From assembly GCF_014646335.1 (NCBI RefSeq), contig NZ_BMNG01000006.1, positions 432,136 to 496,135 on the forward strand: a stretch of DNA of 64,000 nt, given 5' to 3'. This document shows, one piece after another, positions 25,920-34,945 of the stretch. The stretch is from Streptomyces lasiicapitis. Its GTDB lineage: Bacteria; Actinomycetota; Actinomycetes; Streptomycetales; Streptomycetaceae. The first letter of the stretch is position 1, and each line of letters opens with the position of its first letter. The translations under genes were made by a program, and so were the position numbers. The notes under the pieces were generated by a model. The model ran no database searches and was not told the origin of the DNA. It saw only the letters and a program-made list of their open reading frames with translations.

Positions 25920-26288
25920 CTACCGGGAGATGGCGTCCCGTACCGCCTCCTCCGAGCGCGCCACCACCGCCGTGCCGTCGGCCGCCGTGATGATCGGCCG
26001 CTGGATGAGCTTGGGGTGGGCGGCGAGCGCCTCGATCCAGGCGTCGCGCCCGGACGCGTCGCGCGGCCAGCGCGCGCGGTCCTTCAGGTCGAGCTCCTTG
26101 GCGGCGGCTTCCTGGGTGCGCGTGATGTCCCAGGGTTCGAGGCCGAGGCGGTCGAGCACGGCGCGGATCTCGTCGGCGGTGGGTACGTCCTCCAGGTAGC
26201 GGCGCACGGTGTACGTGACGCCCTCCTCGTCGAGCAGTGAGAGGGCGCTGCGGCACTTCGAGCAGGCGGGATTGATCCAGATCTCCAT
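25920..26288 (-). CDS. ArsC/Spx-family thioredoxin-fold reductase
   Basis: This 122-residue protein belongs to the ArsC-like thioredoxin superfamily. The N-terminus MEIWINPACSKCRSALSLL has Cys9 and Cys12 followed by Arg, and the later part (YLEDVPTADEIRAVLDRLGL, HPKLIQRPIITAADG) has the cis-Pro region after the Arg typical of ArsC/YffB proteins. No arsenite exporter or ArsR gene is near, so arsenate reduction is only possible; general thiol redox is equally likely. The ATG at 26288 was chosen because the family motif begins there; the frame is open far upstream. Confidence 0.9.
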   Translation of the reverse strand: MEIWINPACSKCRSALSLLDEEGVTYTVRRYLEDVPTADEIRAVLDRLGLEPWDITRTQEAAAKELDLKDRARWPRDASGRDAWIEALAAHPKLIQRPIITAADGTAVVARSEEAVRDAISR

Positions 26289-26487
26289 GCCCCACAAGCT
26301 ACCCGCGCCCCACCCGCACCACGGGTCCACACACTCTCGCCGCGTGCCCCGCTTCCCACCCCAAACCCCCTCTGGCCAGGGAAGATTGGCGGCTGAGGGA
26401 GCGGCCGTTGTCAGTGCCGGCACGTAGAATGGAAGCAATGTTCGAAGGTTCCCGTGAGGGTTCCTGAACCGCGACAGGAGGATGCCT

Positions 26488-26847
26488 GTGCCCGCTGCCG
26501 CACTGCCGTCGAAGTCCGCAGTCACCCGCTCCCGCACGTCTCCCGCCCAGCGCTCCGCGCGCTCGTCGCGCGCACCGCGCCCGGACCGGCCCGCGCTCTG
26601 CGACGTGCCGTACGTCCCGCTGGAGAAGCGCCCCCTGCCCCCCGGCCGCCCGCGCGACTGGTACGTCACGCACAACCGCCGCCTCAAGGCCATGCGCCTG
26701 GCGATCGCCCTGCTCGACTCGGGCGTCCTCGTCCCCAACCAGGCGAGCAACGTACGGATACGGACCATGGCCGAGACGGTGGGCATCCACCCGCCGTCGG
26801 ACACCACGTGCCACATGGTGCGGGCGCTGATGCGCTACAGCCGCTGA
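26488..26847 (+). CDS. Conserved hypothetical protein, basic
   Basis: This 119-residue protein has a Ser/Arg/Pro-rich, probably disordered first 45 residues. A conserved-looking domain follows with RDWYVTHNRRLKAMRLAIALLDSGVLVP (about residues 57-84) and a C-terminal segment TVGIHPPSDTTCHMVRALMRYSR. I do not recognise the family. The AGGAGG site directly abuts an ATG at 26482 but sits six bases before the GTG at 26488, so the GTG is preferred. A hairpin follows immediately. Confidence 0.82.
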   Translation: MPAAALPSKSAVTRSRTSPAQRSARSSRAPRPDRPALCDVPYVPLEKRPLPPGRPRDWYVTHNRRLKAMRLAIALLDSGVLVPNQASNVRIRTMAETVGIHPPSDTTCHMVRALMRYSR

Positions 26848-26854
26848 GGCGGGC

Positions 26855-26879
26855 CCCCGGCCCCGGACAAGGGCCGGGG
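26855..26879. terminator. Hairpin after the hypothetical gene
   Basis: Perfect 9-bp arms (CCCCGGCCC and GGGCCGGGG) flank a seven-base loop, eight bases after the stop codon at 26847. Confidence 0.65.
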
Positions 26880-27111
26880 CGTCACCCCCGGCCACCTTCG
26901 GACTCGGCCGGGACTCGGCGTGACGCCCGTGGGGCGGCGCCTGTTCACTCGTTCGGCGTACCCGGCATGCGCCGCACCCCGTCCCCGCATTGGCTGCTTC
27001 TCAAGAGAGGCCACGGCAGCCGACGGGAGCGCGGGGTGCGGGACCCGCGGGATCCGCCCCGGGCGGGCCGGGGCCACCCCGTGCCGCCGTCCGTCCGAGA
27101 GGGGTTCGCCG

Positions 27112-28461
27112 ATGACCACGCCGGCCGAGCGCGCGGAACGCGGCAAGGCGGCCCGCAAGCGCGCCTCACGCTCCTCGCACGGGGTCTGGATCCCGTCGGC
27201 CGACCGCGCCGACCCGGTGACCGTCCTGGAGCGCCAGGCCGCCGACCGCGTCCAGGAACTCCTGCCGATCCGGTACGGCAGGATGTCCGCCTCGCCGTTC
27301 GCCTTCCTGCGCGGCGCCGCCGCCGTCATGGCGGGCGACCTCGCCATCCAGCGCCACACCGGCCTCACCGTCCAACTCAGCGGCGACGCCCACCTGTTGA
27401 ACTTCGGCGTGTTCGCCTCCCCGGAACGCAGCCTGCTCTTCGACCTCAACGACTTCGACGAGACGTATCCCGGCCCCTTCGAGTGGGACGTCAAACGCCT
27501 CGCCGCCAGCGTCGCCGTCGCCGCGGGCGAGCACGGCCACGGCGAGGACCGGGCCCACGCCGCGGCCCTCGCCGCCACCACCGCGTACCGCAAAGGCATG
27601 CGCCGCCTGGCCCGCAAGGGCGAACTCGACGTCTGGTACGAGCGCATGGACGCCCACGACCTGCTGCCCCTCATCGACTCGCCCCGCCGCCGCAAACGCG
27701 CCGAGGCCCGCCTCGACCGCGCCCGCCGCCGCACCAGCCTCCAGGCCCTCGGCAAGCTCACGGAACTCGTCGACGGACAGCGCCGCATCATCCACGACCC
27801 GCCGCTCCTCGAACCCGCGGGCCCGCCCGACATGGCCGCCCTGCGCAAGATCTTCGGCGACTACCGCTCCACCCTCTCCGAGGAACGCCGCCTCCTCCTC
27901 GACCGGTACCGCTTCGTCGACGCGGCCCGCAAGGTCGTCGGCGTCGGCAGCGTCGGCACCCGCTGCTTCATCGTCCTGCTCACCGGCCGCGACTCCGGGG
28001 ACCCCCTCTTCCTCCAGATCAAGGAAGCGGTGCACTCGGTCCTGGAGGAACACCTTCCGTCAGGACCGCACGTGCACCCCGGCCACCGGGTCGTCGCCGG
28101 CCAGCGGCTGCTCCAGGCCGCCGGCGACATCTTCCTCGGCTGGATGACCGGCCCCCAGGGCCGCGCCTACTACTGGCGCCAACTCCGCGACATGAAGGGC
28201 TCCCTGGACCTCACCACCGTCGATCCCGCCGAACTCCACGCCTACGCCCGCCTCTGCGGCACCGCCCTCGCCCGAGCCCACGCCCGCTCCGGCGACCGCA
28301 TCGCCATCGCCGCGTACCTCGGCACGACGGACACCTTCGACCGGGCGATCGCGGAATTCGCCCTGAGGTACGTGTCCCAGAACACCCGGGACTACGAGGC
28401 GCTGCGCGGCGCGATATCGGCGGGCATCATCCCGGCAGAGCCGGGCCCGCCGGGCACCTGA
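27112..28461 (+). CDS. DUF2252 protein
   Basis: This 449-residue protein belongs to the DUF2252 family, which has a kinase-like (aminoglycoside-phosphotransferase-like) fold. Diagnostic segments are the RMSASPFAFLRGAAAVMAGDLA region (about residues 57-78), VQLSGDAHLLNFGVFASPER (about 86-105, HxxN like the catalytic loop) and LFDLNDFDETYPGPFEWDVKRLAAS (about 108-132, DFD like the metal loop). No substrate is established. The start ATG follows AGAGGGG. The gene stands alone and is followed by the palindromic repeat. Confidence 0.93.
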   Translation: MTTPAERAERGKAARKRASRSSHGVWIPSADRADPVTVLERQAADRVQELLPIRYGRMSASPFAFLRGAAAVMAGDLAIQRHTGLTVQLSGDAHLLNFGVFASPERSLLFDLNDFDETYPGPFEWDVKRLAASVAVAAGEHGHGEDRAHAAALAATTAYRKGMRRLARKGELDVWYERMDAHDLLPLIDSPRRRKRAEARLDRARRRTSLQALGKLTELVDGQRRIIHDPPLLEPAGPPDMAALRKIFGDYRSTLSEERRLLLDRYRFVDAARKVVGVGSVGTRCFIVLLTGRDSGDPLFLQIKEAVHSVLEEHLPSGPHVHPGHRVVAGQRLLQAAGDIFLGWMTGPQGRAYYWRQLRDMKGSLDLTTVDPAELHAYARLCGTALARAHARSGDRIAIAAYLGTTDTFDRAIAEFALRYVSQNTRDYEALRGAISAGIIPAEPGPPGT

Positions 28462-28474
28462 GTTCTCACCTGTG

Positions 28475-28700
28475 CCGCTGCTCCCCGTCTGGGGCTTCGC
28501 CCCTCGCCCCCTTGTCGGCGCTTCGCGCCTCGTCCTCAAGCGCCGGACGGGCTGGTGGTGCCGGCTGCGTGCCGTCGTGCAAGTTCGGGCGGGTGGGTGG
28601 GAAATAGCCCGTCCGGCGTTTGAGGACGAGGCCGTTCAGGCCGATAGCGGGGTCCAGGGGCGGCAGCCCCTGGTTTCGGGAAGGGGCGGGGTTGGGGAGA
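28475..28700. repeat. Dispersed palindromic intergenic repeat, copy 2
   Basis: Arms of 25 bases at 28529-28553 and 28606-28630 pair with a single G-T difference across a 52-base loop. The following segment (GCCGTTCAGGCCGATAGCGG and onward to about 28695) matches copy 1 at 8613-8680 nearly base for base. The left outer part is shorter and more diverged than in copy 1. Confidence 0.85.
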
Positions 28701-28748
28701 GCCCCGCAGGGCCCACCCACCCGCACCCCAACAGAATCGAGCCACCCC

Positions 28749-29720
28749 ATGCCCAAAACGGTCACCGTATTCACCCTGGGCGGCACAATCTCCGCCCAGT
28801 CAGGCGGCGGCACCACCCGCCTCACAGGCGCCCAGACCCTGGCCTCCGCCCCCGTCCCGCCCGGCGTGACCGTGGAGCTACAAGACGTCCGCCGCCTCCC
28901 GGGCTCCTCCCTGACCCTGGACGACCTCACCGACCTGGCCAAGAAGGTGGACGAGGCCACAGCGGCGGGCCACGGCGCGGTCGTCGTACAGGGCACGGAC
29001 ACCCTGGAGGAAACGGCGTTCCTGCTGGACGTGACCTGCGCGCCCCGCGAACCCATAGTCGTCACGGGAGCGATGCGCCGCCCGGACCACCCGGGCGCAG
29101 ACGGCCCCGCGAACCTGGCCGCGGCCCTGGCGACCGCCGCGGCCCCCACCTGCCGAGACCTGGGCGTCCTCACGGTCCTGGCGGACGAGATCCACGCGGC
29201 CCGCCACGTACGCAAGGCACACACCACATCCCCGACGACCTTCGCCTCCCCGGGCGCGGGCCCCCTGGGCCGGGTGGTGGAGGGCGTCCCGCACATCCTG
29301 CTGCGCCCCGCACACCCCACCGTGGAACGGCCCCTGCGCCTGCGCACCCCGGCCCGCGTGGCCCTGCTCACCCTCACACTCGGCGACCAGGGCGAACTCC
29401 TGGAGGCGGTGGACGACCGCTTCGACGGCCTGGTCGTGGCAGCCTTCGGCGCGGGCCACGTACCGAAGTGGCTGGTGGAACCCCTGACGGCCGTCGCCGC
29501 CCGCATCCCGGTGGTCCTGGCGTCGCGCACGGGCGCGGGCCCACTCCTCAGCGAGACGTACAACGGCCCGGGATCGGAGTCCGACCTGCTTGCCCGCGGC
29601 CTGATCTCCGCGGGCCACCTGGACGGACCGAAGGCCCGCATCCTCCTGTACGCACTGCTCGCGGACGGAGCGGACCGCGCGACGACGGCCGCGGCCTTCG
29701 ACCGCCTGCGAGCAGGCTGA
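28749..29720 (+). CDS. L-asparaginase-family amidohydrolase
   Basis: This 323-residue enzyme hydrolyses L-asparagine (possibly glutamine) to aspartate and ammonia. It has the catalytic first-site motif TVFTLGGTISAQSGG (residues 6-20, nucleophilic Thr in GGTI) and the second-site VVVQGTDTLEETAF (about 78-91, Thr-Asp-Thr-Leu-Glu). No signal peptide is present, so it is cytoplasmic. The start ATG has only a weak ribosome site and follows the palindromic repeat closely. Confidence 0.93.
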   Translation: MPKTVTVFTLGGTISAQSGGGTTRLTGAQTLASAPVPPGVTVELQDVRRLPGSSLTLDDLTDLAKKVDEATAAGHGAVVVQGTDTLEETAFLLDVTCAPREPIVVTGAMRRPDHPGADGPANLAAALATAAAPTCRDLGVLTVLADEIHAARHVRKAHTTSPTTFASPGAGPLGRVVEGVPHILLRPAHPTVERPLRLRTPARVALLTLTLGDQGELLEAVDDRFDGLVVAAFGAGHVPKWLVEPLTAVAARIPVVLASRTGAGPLLSETYNGPGSESDLLARGLISAGHLDGPKARILLYALLADGADRATTAAAFDRLRAG

Positions 29721-29765
29721 CGAGGACCGACGCACCCCCGGACCGGCCAGAACTCCCGCCCCGAA

Positions 29766-30920
29766 CTAACCGATCTGCTCAGGCGTAACCGTCAGCCACC
29801 GCTTGTCCGCGGTCACCGGCTGCCCCAACTCCCGCTGCCGCGCGGCGTTCTTCCGCTTCATCCCGTCCAGCTGCTTCATGTAGCTGTCCTTGCGGTTGAC
29901 CCACACGCGGACACCCCCGTGCCGCACGTCCGCCGAGTGGAACAGCATCGGCCCGTCGCTCACGGGGGTGTCCCCGGCGACGAGCACCGGCTTCTTCCAC
30001 TCGTCGATGTACGTGGAGATCGCGGCGGGCTTGCCCTGGTACCAGGTCATGGGCGCCCAAAGGTTCGGCGTGAGCTCGTACTTGGCGAGGCGCGCCCGGT
30101 CCTTGGGCCCGAAGCGGCCTTCGGCGATCTCCTTGCGGGCGCTGGTGACCTGCCCCGTCCTCGGGTTCTTGAGCTGCAGGCCGACACCGATGACGTTCTG
30201 CGGCTTCACGCCGTACCCGTACTTCGGGTCGGCGAGCACCATCCGCACCAGGTCCTCGCTGGCCGCGCTGACGACGTACACCTCGATCCCGTGCGCGCGC
30301 AGCGACTTGTAGAGCTCGCGCATGCCGGGGAAGAACTCGGGCCGCTCGACCTCGGTCTTCGTCACCTTCCCGTGCTCGTCGAAGTACGTCGCCGGGATCG
30401 GCTTGTCGTACGCGAGCAGGTCGTCCACGTACCCCTTGAGCTGCTTCAGCGTGAAGCCGGAGAAGATCTGCGCCGCCCACGGGTAGCAGACCTGGTCGTC
30501 GACCTCGCAGAGGCGGTTGTAGTAGCTGTAGAGGCTCTCCTTGTGCGTGGCCGTGTCCTTGAAGGGGATGACCTTCAGGGACGGGGCCATCGACTTGCGG
30601 GTCAGGACGCCCTTCATCTCCAGGAACGGAAGCAGGGCCTCCTCCAGGTCGTGGCGGTACGTCGTGTTGTCCGCGTCGAAGACGGCGTACGCGCCCTTCC
30701 CCTCGTTCTCCGCGATGACCCGGCCGAGCTTCGCGGCCACCGGCTTGGGCCAGTGCTTGAGCCCGGTCGCGGCGGCGCGGGCGGACGCGCTCGGCGCCTT
30801 CGCGCCCGTGGTCTTCGCGTCGGCTGAGTCGGGCCACAGCGCCCCGCCCGCGAACACCGCCGCCGCCAGCGCCCCCGCCGCTCCGACGACCGCAAGCCTG
30901 CCCTTTGCCCGAATAGCCAT
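29766..30920 (-). CDS. Exported HAD-superfamily phosphatase
   Basis: This 384-residue protein carries an N-terminal signal (RLAVVGAAGALAAAVFAGGALWPDSADA, about residues 7-34). The HAD motif I is AVFDADNTTYRHDLEE (about 78-93, nucleophile Asp plus Asp two residues later), motif II is VYVVSAASEDLVR and motif IV is PVLVAGDTPVSDGPML (about 308-323). The cap resembles the phosphoserine phosphatase-like branch. Export suggests scavenging of phosphate from extracellular esters. The ATG at 30920 was chosen because GGGAACGGGAACC precedes it and a proper signal follows. Confidence 0.9.
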   Translation of the reverse strand: MAIRAKGRLAVVGAAGALAAAVFAGGALWPDSADAKTTGAKAPSASARAAATGLKHWPKPVAAKLGRVIAENEGKGAYAVFDADNTTYRHDLEEALLPFLEMKGVLTRKSMAPSLKVIPFKDTATHKESLYSYYNRLCEVDDQVCYPWAAQIFSGFTLKQLKGYVDDLLAYDKPIPATYFDEHGKVTKTEVERPEFFPGMRELYKSLRAHGIEVYVVSAASEDLVRMVLADPKYGYGVKPQNVIGVGLQLKNPRTGQVTSARKEIAEGRFGPKDRARLAKYELTPNLWAPMTWYQGKPAAISTYIDEWKKPVLVAGDTPVSDGPMLFHSADVRHGGVRVWVNRKDSYMKQLDGMKRKNAARQRELGQPVTADKRWLTVTPEQIG

Positions 30921-31096
30921 GGTTCCCGTTCCCTCACGAAGCGCTGCGCCGACCCGTCCGGAGCGGCGCGCCATGGTACGAGGACCCGCTACCGGATTCC
31001 ATGATCGAGGTCACCGTGCGTGGCGGGCATGGGACGGCGCGACGCGGGTAGCCGCACGGGACGACAGGCCCGCCCGCGCCCGCGCACAATGGGTTC

Positions 31097-32065
31097 ATGG
31101 GCCCCACGGCTACGGACAGCGCGGCTACGGCCTCGGACACCGCGTCGAGGGACGGTGACACGTCGAAGGACGGCCACACGTCGAGCGACGGCGACACCGC
31201 CTCCCGCGAGTTCGTCCGCGCCGCGCCCCCGCCCGGCGGCCTCGTCGTCTCCGCCGTCGGCTACCGCACGCGCGGCGAGCGCCCCGCCCTCCACCGCGGC
31301 CTGCCGTCCCCGTACCTCACGCTGATCTTCTCCCTCGACGGCCCCGTCACCACCGGCCGCAGCCCCGCCCAGGCGACAGGACCCGACGCCGTCCGCACGG
31401 ACATCGTCGTCGGCGGCCTGCACCAGAGCCCCGCGTACGTCGTCCAGCCCGAGCACGAGGCGGGCATCCAGCTCGCCGTGCACCCCCTCGCGGCCCGCGC
31501 GCTCCTCGGCCTGCCCGCCGCCGAGCTGGCCGGACAGCTCGTCACCGACGGCACCGACGTACTCGGCCGTCTCGCCGCCGACGTACGCGAACGCCTCTGC
31601 GAGCAGGACGACTGGCGTGACCGATTCGCCTTCCTGAACGCCTACTTGGCCCGCCGCGCGGCCGACGCCGAACGCGCGGGGGCGGTGCGCCCGGAGGTCG
31701 GCGAGGCCTGGGCGTGGCTGGCCCGGCACCGCGGCGCGGGCACCCTGCGCGGCCTGTCCGCGCACGTCGCGCTCAGCGAGCGGCGCCTTTCCGCGCTCTT
31801 CCGCGCCGAGACCGGCGTCACGCCCAAACAGGCCGCCCGCCTCATCCGCTTCCAGCACGCGAAGGCCGCCGTCGTGCGCGCGGTCGTCGCGGACGTACGC
31901 CCCGACCTCGCCCGGATCGCCGCCGACTGCGGGTACTACGACCACTCCCACCTGGTACGGGACTTCCGCCAGTACACGGGCGCGAGCCCCAGCGCCTGGG
32001 TGGCCGAGGAGTGCCGGAATATCCAAGCCGGGGGTCACGCCAACGGCGAAGACTGGGACACATGA
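31097..32065 (+). CDS. AraC-family regulator
   Basis: This 322-residue regulator starts with a 35-residue Thr/Ser/Asp-rich imperfect repeat, then an effector-binding domain (about 40-180, with PYLTLIFSLDGP and GGLHQSPAYV) and a C-terminal AraC double helix-turn-helix (about 210-305, TLRGLSAHVALSERRLSALFR, IAADCGYYDHSHLVRDFRQY). Its TGA overlaps the ATG of the VOC gene (ATGA), so the two are translationally coupled and it may control that gene. The N-terminal repeat may be non-essential, and a later start cannot be excluded. Confidence 0.9.
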   Translation: MGPTATDSAATASDTASRDGDTSKDGHTSSDGDTASREFVRAAPPPGGLVVSAVGYRTRGERPALHRGLPSPYLTLIFSLDGPVTTGRSPAQATGPDAVRTDIVVGGLHQSPAYVVQPEHEAGIQLAVHPLAARALLGLPAAELAGQLVTDGTDVLGRLAADVRERLCEQDDWRDRFAFLNAYLARRAADAERAGAVRPEVGEAWAWLARHRGAGTLRGLSAHVALSERRLSALFRAETGVTPKQAARLIRFQHAKAAVVRAVVADVRPDLARIAADCGYYDHSHLVRDFRQYTGASPSAWVAEECRNIQAGGHANGEDWDT

Positions 32066-32517
32066 ACACGAACGAAGCACCCCAGACCACGCACAACGAC
32101 CAAACAGCAGCGAACCGCCGCGTCCCCGACGTCTGGCCCACCCTCCAGGCCCACGACGCCCCCGCCCTGATCGACTTCCTCGTCGGCACGGTCGGCTTCC
32201 TGCGCACCGCCGTGTACGAGGACGGCGACCGCGTCGCCCACGCGCAGCTCGACTGGCCCGAGGGCGGCGGGGTCATGCTCGGCAGTCACGATCCGAAAGC
32301 CGCCGCGTGGTGCCGCGAACCCGGCACGTTCGGGGCGTACGTCGTCACCGACCGCGTCGACGACCTCTACCGCCGCCTCACCGACGCCGGCGCGAAGGTG
32401 GTCCGCGAGATCGAGGACCAGCCGTACGGCAGCCGCGAGTTCGCGATCGCCGACCCCGAGGGGAACCTGTGGTCCTTCGGTACGTACGCCGGGGAGCCGC
32501 GCCCCGACCAGGGGTGA
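32062..32517 (+). CDS. VOC (glyoxalase/bleomycin-resistance) protein
   Basis: This 151-residue protein of the vicinal-oxygen-chelate superfamily contains paired beta-alpha-beta modules: VWPTLQAHDAPALIDFLVGTVG (about residues 24-45) and GAYVVTDRVDDLYRRLTDAGAK plus the closing SREFAIADPEGNLWSFGTY (about 123-141). Metal ligands of the fold are plausible at the His/Glu positions. The closing DPxGNLW motif is common in this group. Substrate unknown. It overlaps the AraC gene by four bases. Confidence 0.9.
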   Translation: MNTNEAPQTTHNDQTAANRRVPDVWPTLQAHDAPALIDFLVGTVGFLRTAVYEDGDRVAHAQLDWPEGGGVMLGSHDPKAAAWCREPGTFGAYVVTDRVDDLYRRLTDAGAKVVREIEDQPYGSREFAIADPEGNLWSFGTYAGEPRPDQG

Positions 32518-32540
32518 CGCCCCGCCGGGGTGATAGCTTG

Positions 32541-32710
32541 CGCACGCCAGTCGTGCCCGTACACCCGGGCCGGGGAATCCGGTGGAAGTCCGGAACTGAC
32601 GCGCAGCGGTGAGGGGGACGGGAGGGGCCAGCGGCCACTGGGAGTCCACGGACCCCCGGGAAGGCGGCCCCGCCCGGACGAACCCGAGTCCGAAGACCTG
32701 CTGGCACCGC
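32541..32710 (+). ncRNA. Cobalamin riboswitch
   Basis: The leader before the cobalamin-type transporter shows the conserved blocks in order: GGGAATCCGGTGGAAGTCC near 32573, ACTGACGCGCAGCGGTGA near 32595, GCCACTGG near 32634, GGGAAGGCGG near 32658 and the closing GAGTCCGAAGACCTGCTGG near 32686. A P1 helix can form between GCCAG near 32546 and CTGGC near 32701. It should reduce expression of the downstream genes when adenosylcobalamin is bound. Confidence 0.9.
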
Positions 32711-32777
32711 CGCCCGCACGGGCGGCGGAGTTCGCAGACCAGGCTCCGCGCATGAGCCCTGAGACTCGGGAAGACGT

Positions 32778-33836
32778 GTGCCTTCGACCACGCGACGCGT
32801 TCGCGTCCGCCGCCTCCGCTGTATACCTTTCACCGCCCTGCTGAGCGCGGGCCTCGTCCTGCTGACCGCGTGCGGCGGTTCGCCCGCGAAGACGTCGGAC
32901 AAGGCGCGGGCGGGCTACCCCGTCACGCTCACCGCGTGCGGCGAACAGACGAAGGTGAAGGCTCCGCCGAAGCGGGCCGTCTCCCTCGACCAGGGCTCCA
33001 CCGAGATCCTCCTCTCCCTCGGCCTTGCCGACCGCATGGCGGGCACCGGCACCTGGACGGACCCGGTCCGCAAGGGCCTGGAGAAGGAGAACGCCAAGGT
33101 CGAGCGGCTCGCCGACCGCTACCCGTCCCTGGAGAAGGTCCTCGACAAGGAACCGGACTTCGTCAGCGCGTCGTTCCTCTACACGGTCGGCAAGGGCGGC
33201 GTCGCCGACCGCGCCAAGTTCACCGAACTCGGCGTACCCGTCTATGTCTCGCCCACCGACTGCGCCGGCAAGGACAACGCAGGTGACGACGACGGCACCC
33301 GCACCAAGACGCTCACCATGGACACCGTGTACGGCGAGATCCGCGACCTCGCGCGCGTCTTCGACGTACCCGAACGCGGCAAGAAGCTGATCGCGGACCT
33401 CAAGTCCCGCACGGCGAAGGCCGCCAAGTCCATCGACGCCTCCGGCACCAGCGTCATGTACTGGTTCGCCAACTCCGAGGCCCCGTACATCGCGGGCTGC
33501 TGCGGCGCGCCCGGCATCATCACCCGCGAACTCGGCGTGAAGAACGCCTTCGCCGACACCCGCGCCGAATGGCCCCAGATCAACTGGGAGACCATCGCCG
33601 AGCGCGACCCCGACGTCCTGGTCATCGGCGACCTCACCCGCAAGTCCCAGTCCGCCGAGAGCGCCCGCCAGAAGATCAGGTTCCTGGAGTCCAACCCGGC
33701 CACGAAGAACCTCACGGCCGTGAAGAAGAAGCGGTACGTGCTGCTGAGCGGGCAGGCCCTGAACCCGGGCATCCGCACGGTCGACGGGATCGAGCAAGTG
33801 GCGGCGGGGCTGCGTGAGTTCGGTCTGGCGAAGTGA
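32778..33836 (+). CDS. btuF: Cobalamin-type ABC transporter, binding lipoprotein
   Basis: This 352-residue extracellular binding protein is anchored through a lipobox (LLTAC, Cys near residue 32) after a basic start. The mature part is a two-lobed BtuF/FepB-type fold with RAVSLDQGSTEILLSLGLADRM (about 64-85), MYWFANSEAPYIAG and PDVLVIGD. Together with the riboswitch upstream and the permease and ATPase downstream, it is likely a cobalamin or cobinamide receptor, although iron-siderophore proteins have the same fold. The start is a GTG at 32778. Its stop overlaps the next GTG start. Confidence 0.9.
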   Translation: MPSTTRRVRVRRLRCIPFTALLSAGLVLLTACGGSPAKTSDKARAGYPVTLTACGEQTKVKAPPKRAVSLDQGSTEILLSLGLADRMAGTGTWTDPVRKGLEKENAKVERLADRYPSLEKVLDKEPDFVSASFLYTVGKGGVADRAKFTELGVPVYVSPTDCAGKDNAGDDDGTRTKTLTMDTVYGEIRDLARVFDVPERGKKLIADLKSRTAKAAKSIDASGTSVMYWFANSEAPYIAGCCGAPGIITRELGVKNAFADTRAEWPQINWETIAERDPDVLVIGDLTRKSQSAESARQKIRFLESNPATKNLTAVKKKRYVLLSGQALNPGIRTVDGIEQVAAGLREFGLAK

Positions 33837-34945
33837 GCACGGGGAGGACGGCCGCGCCCGACGCTGTACGGTCCGACGGACCGGGTGACGTACGGCTCGA
33901 CGACCCGGGCGGTGTGCGCAGGCGCCTCCGCGATCGCCTGCGCACAGCCCTCCTCACCCTCGCCGGCCTCGCCGTACTGTTCCTCTCCCTCGCGTTCGCG
34001 ATCACCCTCGGCCCCGCCGACATCTCCGTGCCCGACGTGTGGTCGGCGGTGGCGGCGCACCTCGGCTGGGGAGAGGCCGAGCTGACGCCGATCCGCGACG
34101 GCATCGTGTGGAACCTGCGGATGCCGCGCACGGTCCTCGCGGCGGTGTGCGGCGCGGGCCTCGCGGTGTGCGGGGTGGTGCTCCAGTCCCTGCTGCGCAA
34201 CCCGCTCGCGGACCCCTTCGTCCTGGGCGTCTCGTCCGGGGCGTCCACGGGCGCCGTGGCCGTGGTGGTCCTGGGCGTCGGCGGGGGAGTCCTGACGGTG
34301 TCGGCGGGCGCGTTCATAGGCGCGGTCCTCTCCTTCTCGCTCGTCCTCTTCCTCAGCCACACCCTCGGCGACACGGCGGACCGGGTGATCCTGTCCGGCG
34401 TGGCCGCGATGCAGCTCTTCTCCGCCCTGACCTCCTTCGTCGTCCTCACGGCGGCGGACGCGGAGACCACACGCGGCGTACTGTTCTGGCTCCTCGGCTC
34501 GCTCAGCGGGGCGGCCTGGACGGACGTGTGGATGTGCGCGGCGGTCCTCTTCGTCGCCCTCGCCGTGTGCCTGCTGCACGCGCGGGCGCTGGACGCGTTC
34601 GCGTTCGGCCAGGACGCGGCGGCGACTCTCGGCGTCCACGTGGCACGGGTGCGCCTGATCCTGCTCTGTACGACGGCACTCCTCACCGCGGCCCTGGTCA
34701 GCAGCGCCGGGGCGATCGGATTCGTGGGCCTCGTACTGCCGCACGCGGCACGGGCGGTGGTGGGCGCGGGCCACCCGCGCCTGCTCCCGGTGACGGCACT
34801 CGCGGGCGCGGTCTTCCTGATCTGGGTGGACACCCTCGCCCGCACGGTCCTCGACCCCCAGGAGGTACCGGTGGGCGTGGTGACGTCACTGATCGGCGTA
34901 CCGGCGTTCGTGGTGGTGCTGTACCGGACGAGGAAGACGACGTGA
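33833..34945 (+). CDS. btuC: BtuC/FecCD-type ABC permease
   Basis: This 370-residue inner-membrane permease has about ten hydrophobic segments. It starts with TALLTLAGLAVLFLSLAFAI (near residue 38) and contains the family motif NLRMPRTVLAAVCGAGLAVCG and the signature RNPLADPFVLGVSSGAS (about 122-138). The motif GFVGLVLPHAARAVVG (about 299-314) faces the ATPase. It forms the translocation pore of the importer. Its GTG start overlaps the stop of the binding-protein gene (GTGA), and its own stop overlaps the ATPase start the same way, so the three genes form a tight operon. Confidence 0.93.
   Translation: MSTGRTAAPDAVRSDGPGDVRLDDPGGVRRRLRDRLRTALLTLAGLAVLFLSLAFAITLGPADISVPDVWSAVAAHLGWGEAELTPIRDGIVWNLRMPRTVLAAVCGAGLAVCGVVLQSLLRNPLADPFVLGVSSGASTGAVAVVVLGVGGGVLTVSAGAFIGAVLSFSLVLFLSHTLGDTADRVILSGVAAMQLFSALTSFVVLTAADAETTRGVLFWLLGSLSGAAWTDVWMCAAVLFVALAVCLLHARALDAFAFGQDAAATLGVHVARVRLILLCTTALLTAALVSSAGAIGFVGLVLPHAARAVVGAGHPRLLPVTALAGAVFLIWVDTLARTVLDPQEVPVGVVTSLIGVPAFVVVLYRTRKTT

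Noticed and set aside
25805..25990. Short plus-strand frame after the membrane-protein gene
   Set aside because: Weak start, mixed composition and Pro-rich end; it overlaps the ArsC-like gene 3' end and promoter DNA.
26454..28607. 717-codon plus-strand open frame over DUF2252
   Set aside because: Another frame in the same stretch encodes the clear DUF2252 protein; this frame is Arg/Pro-rich shadow.
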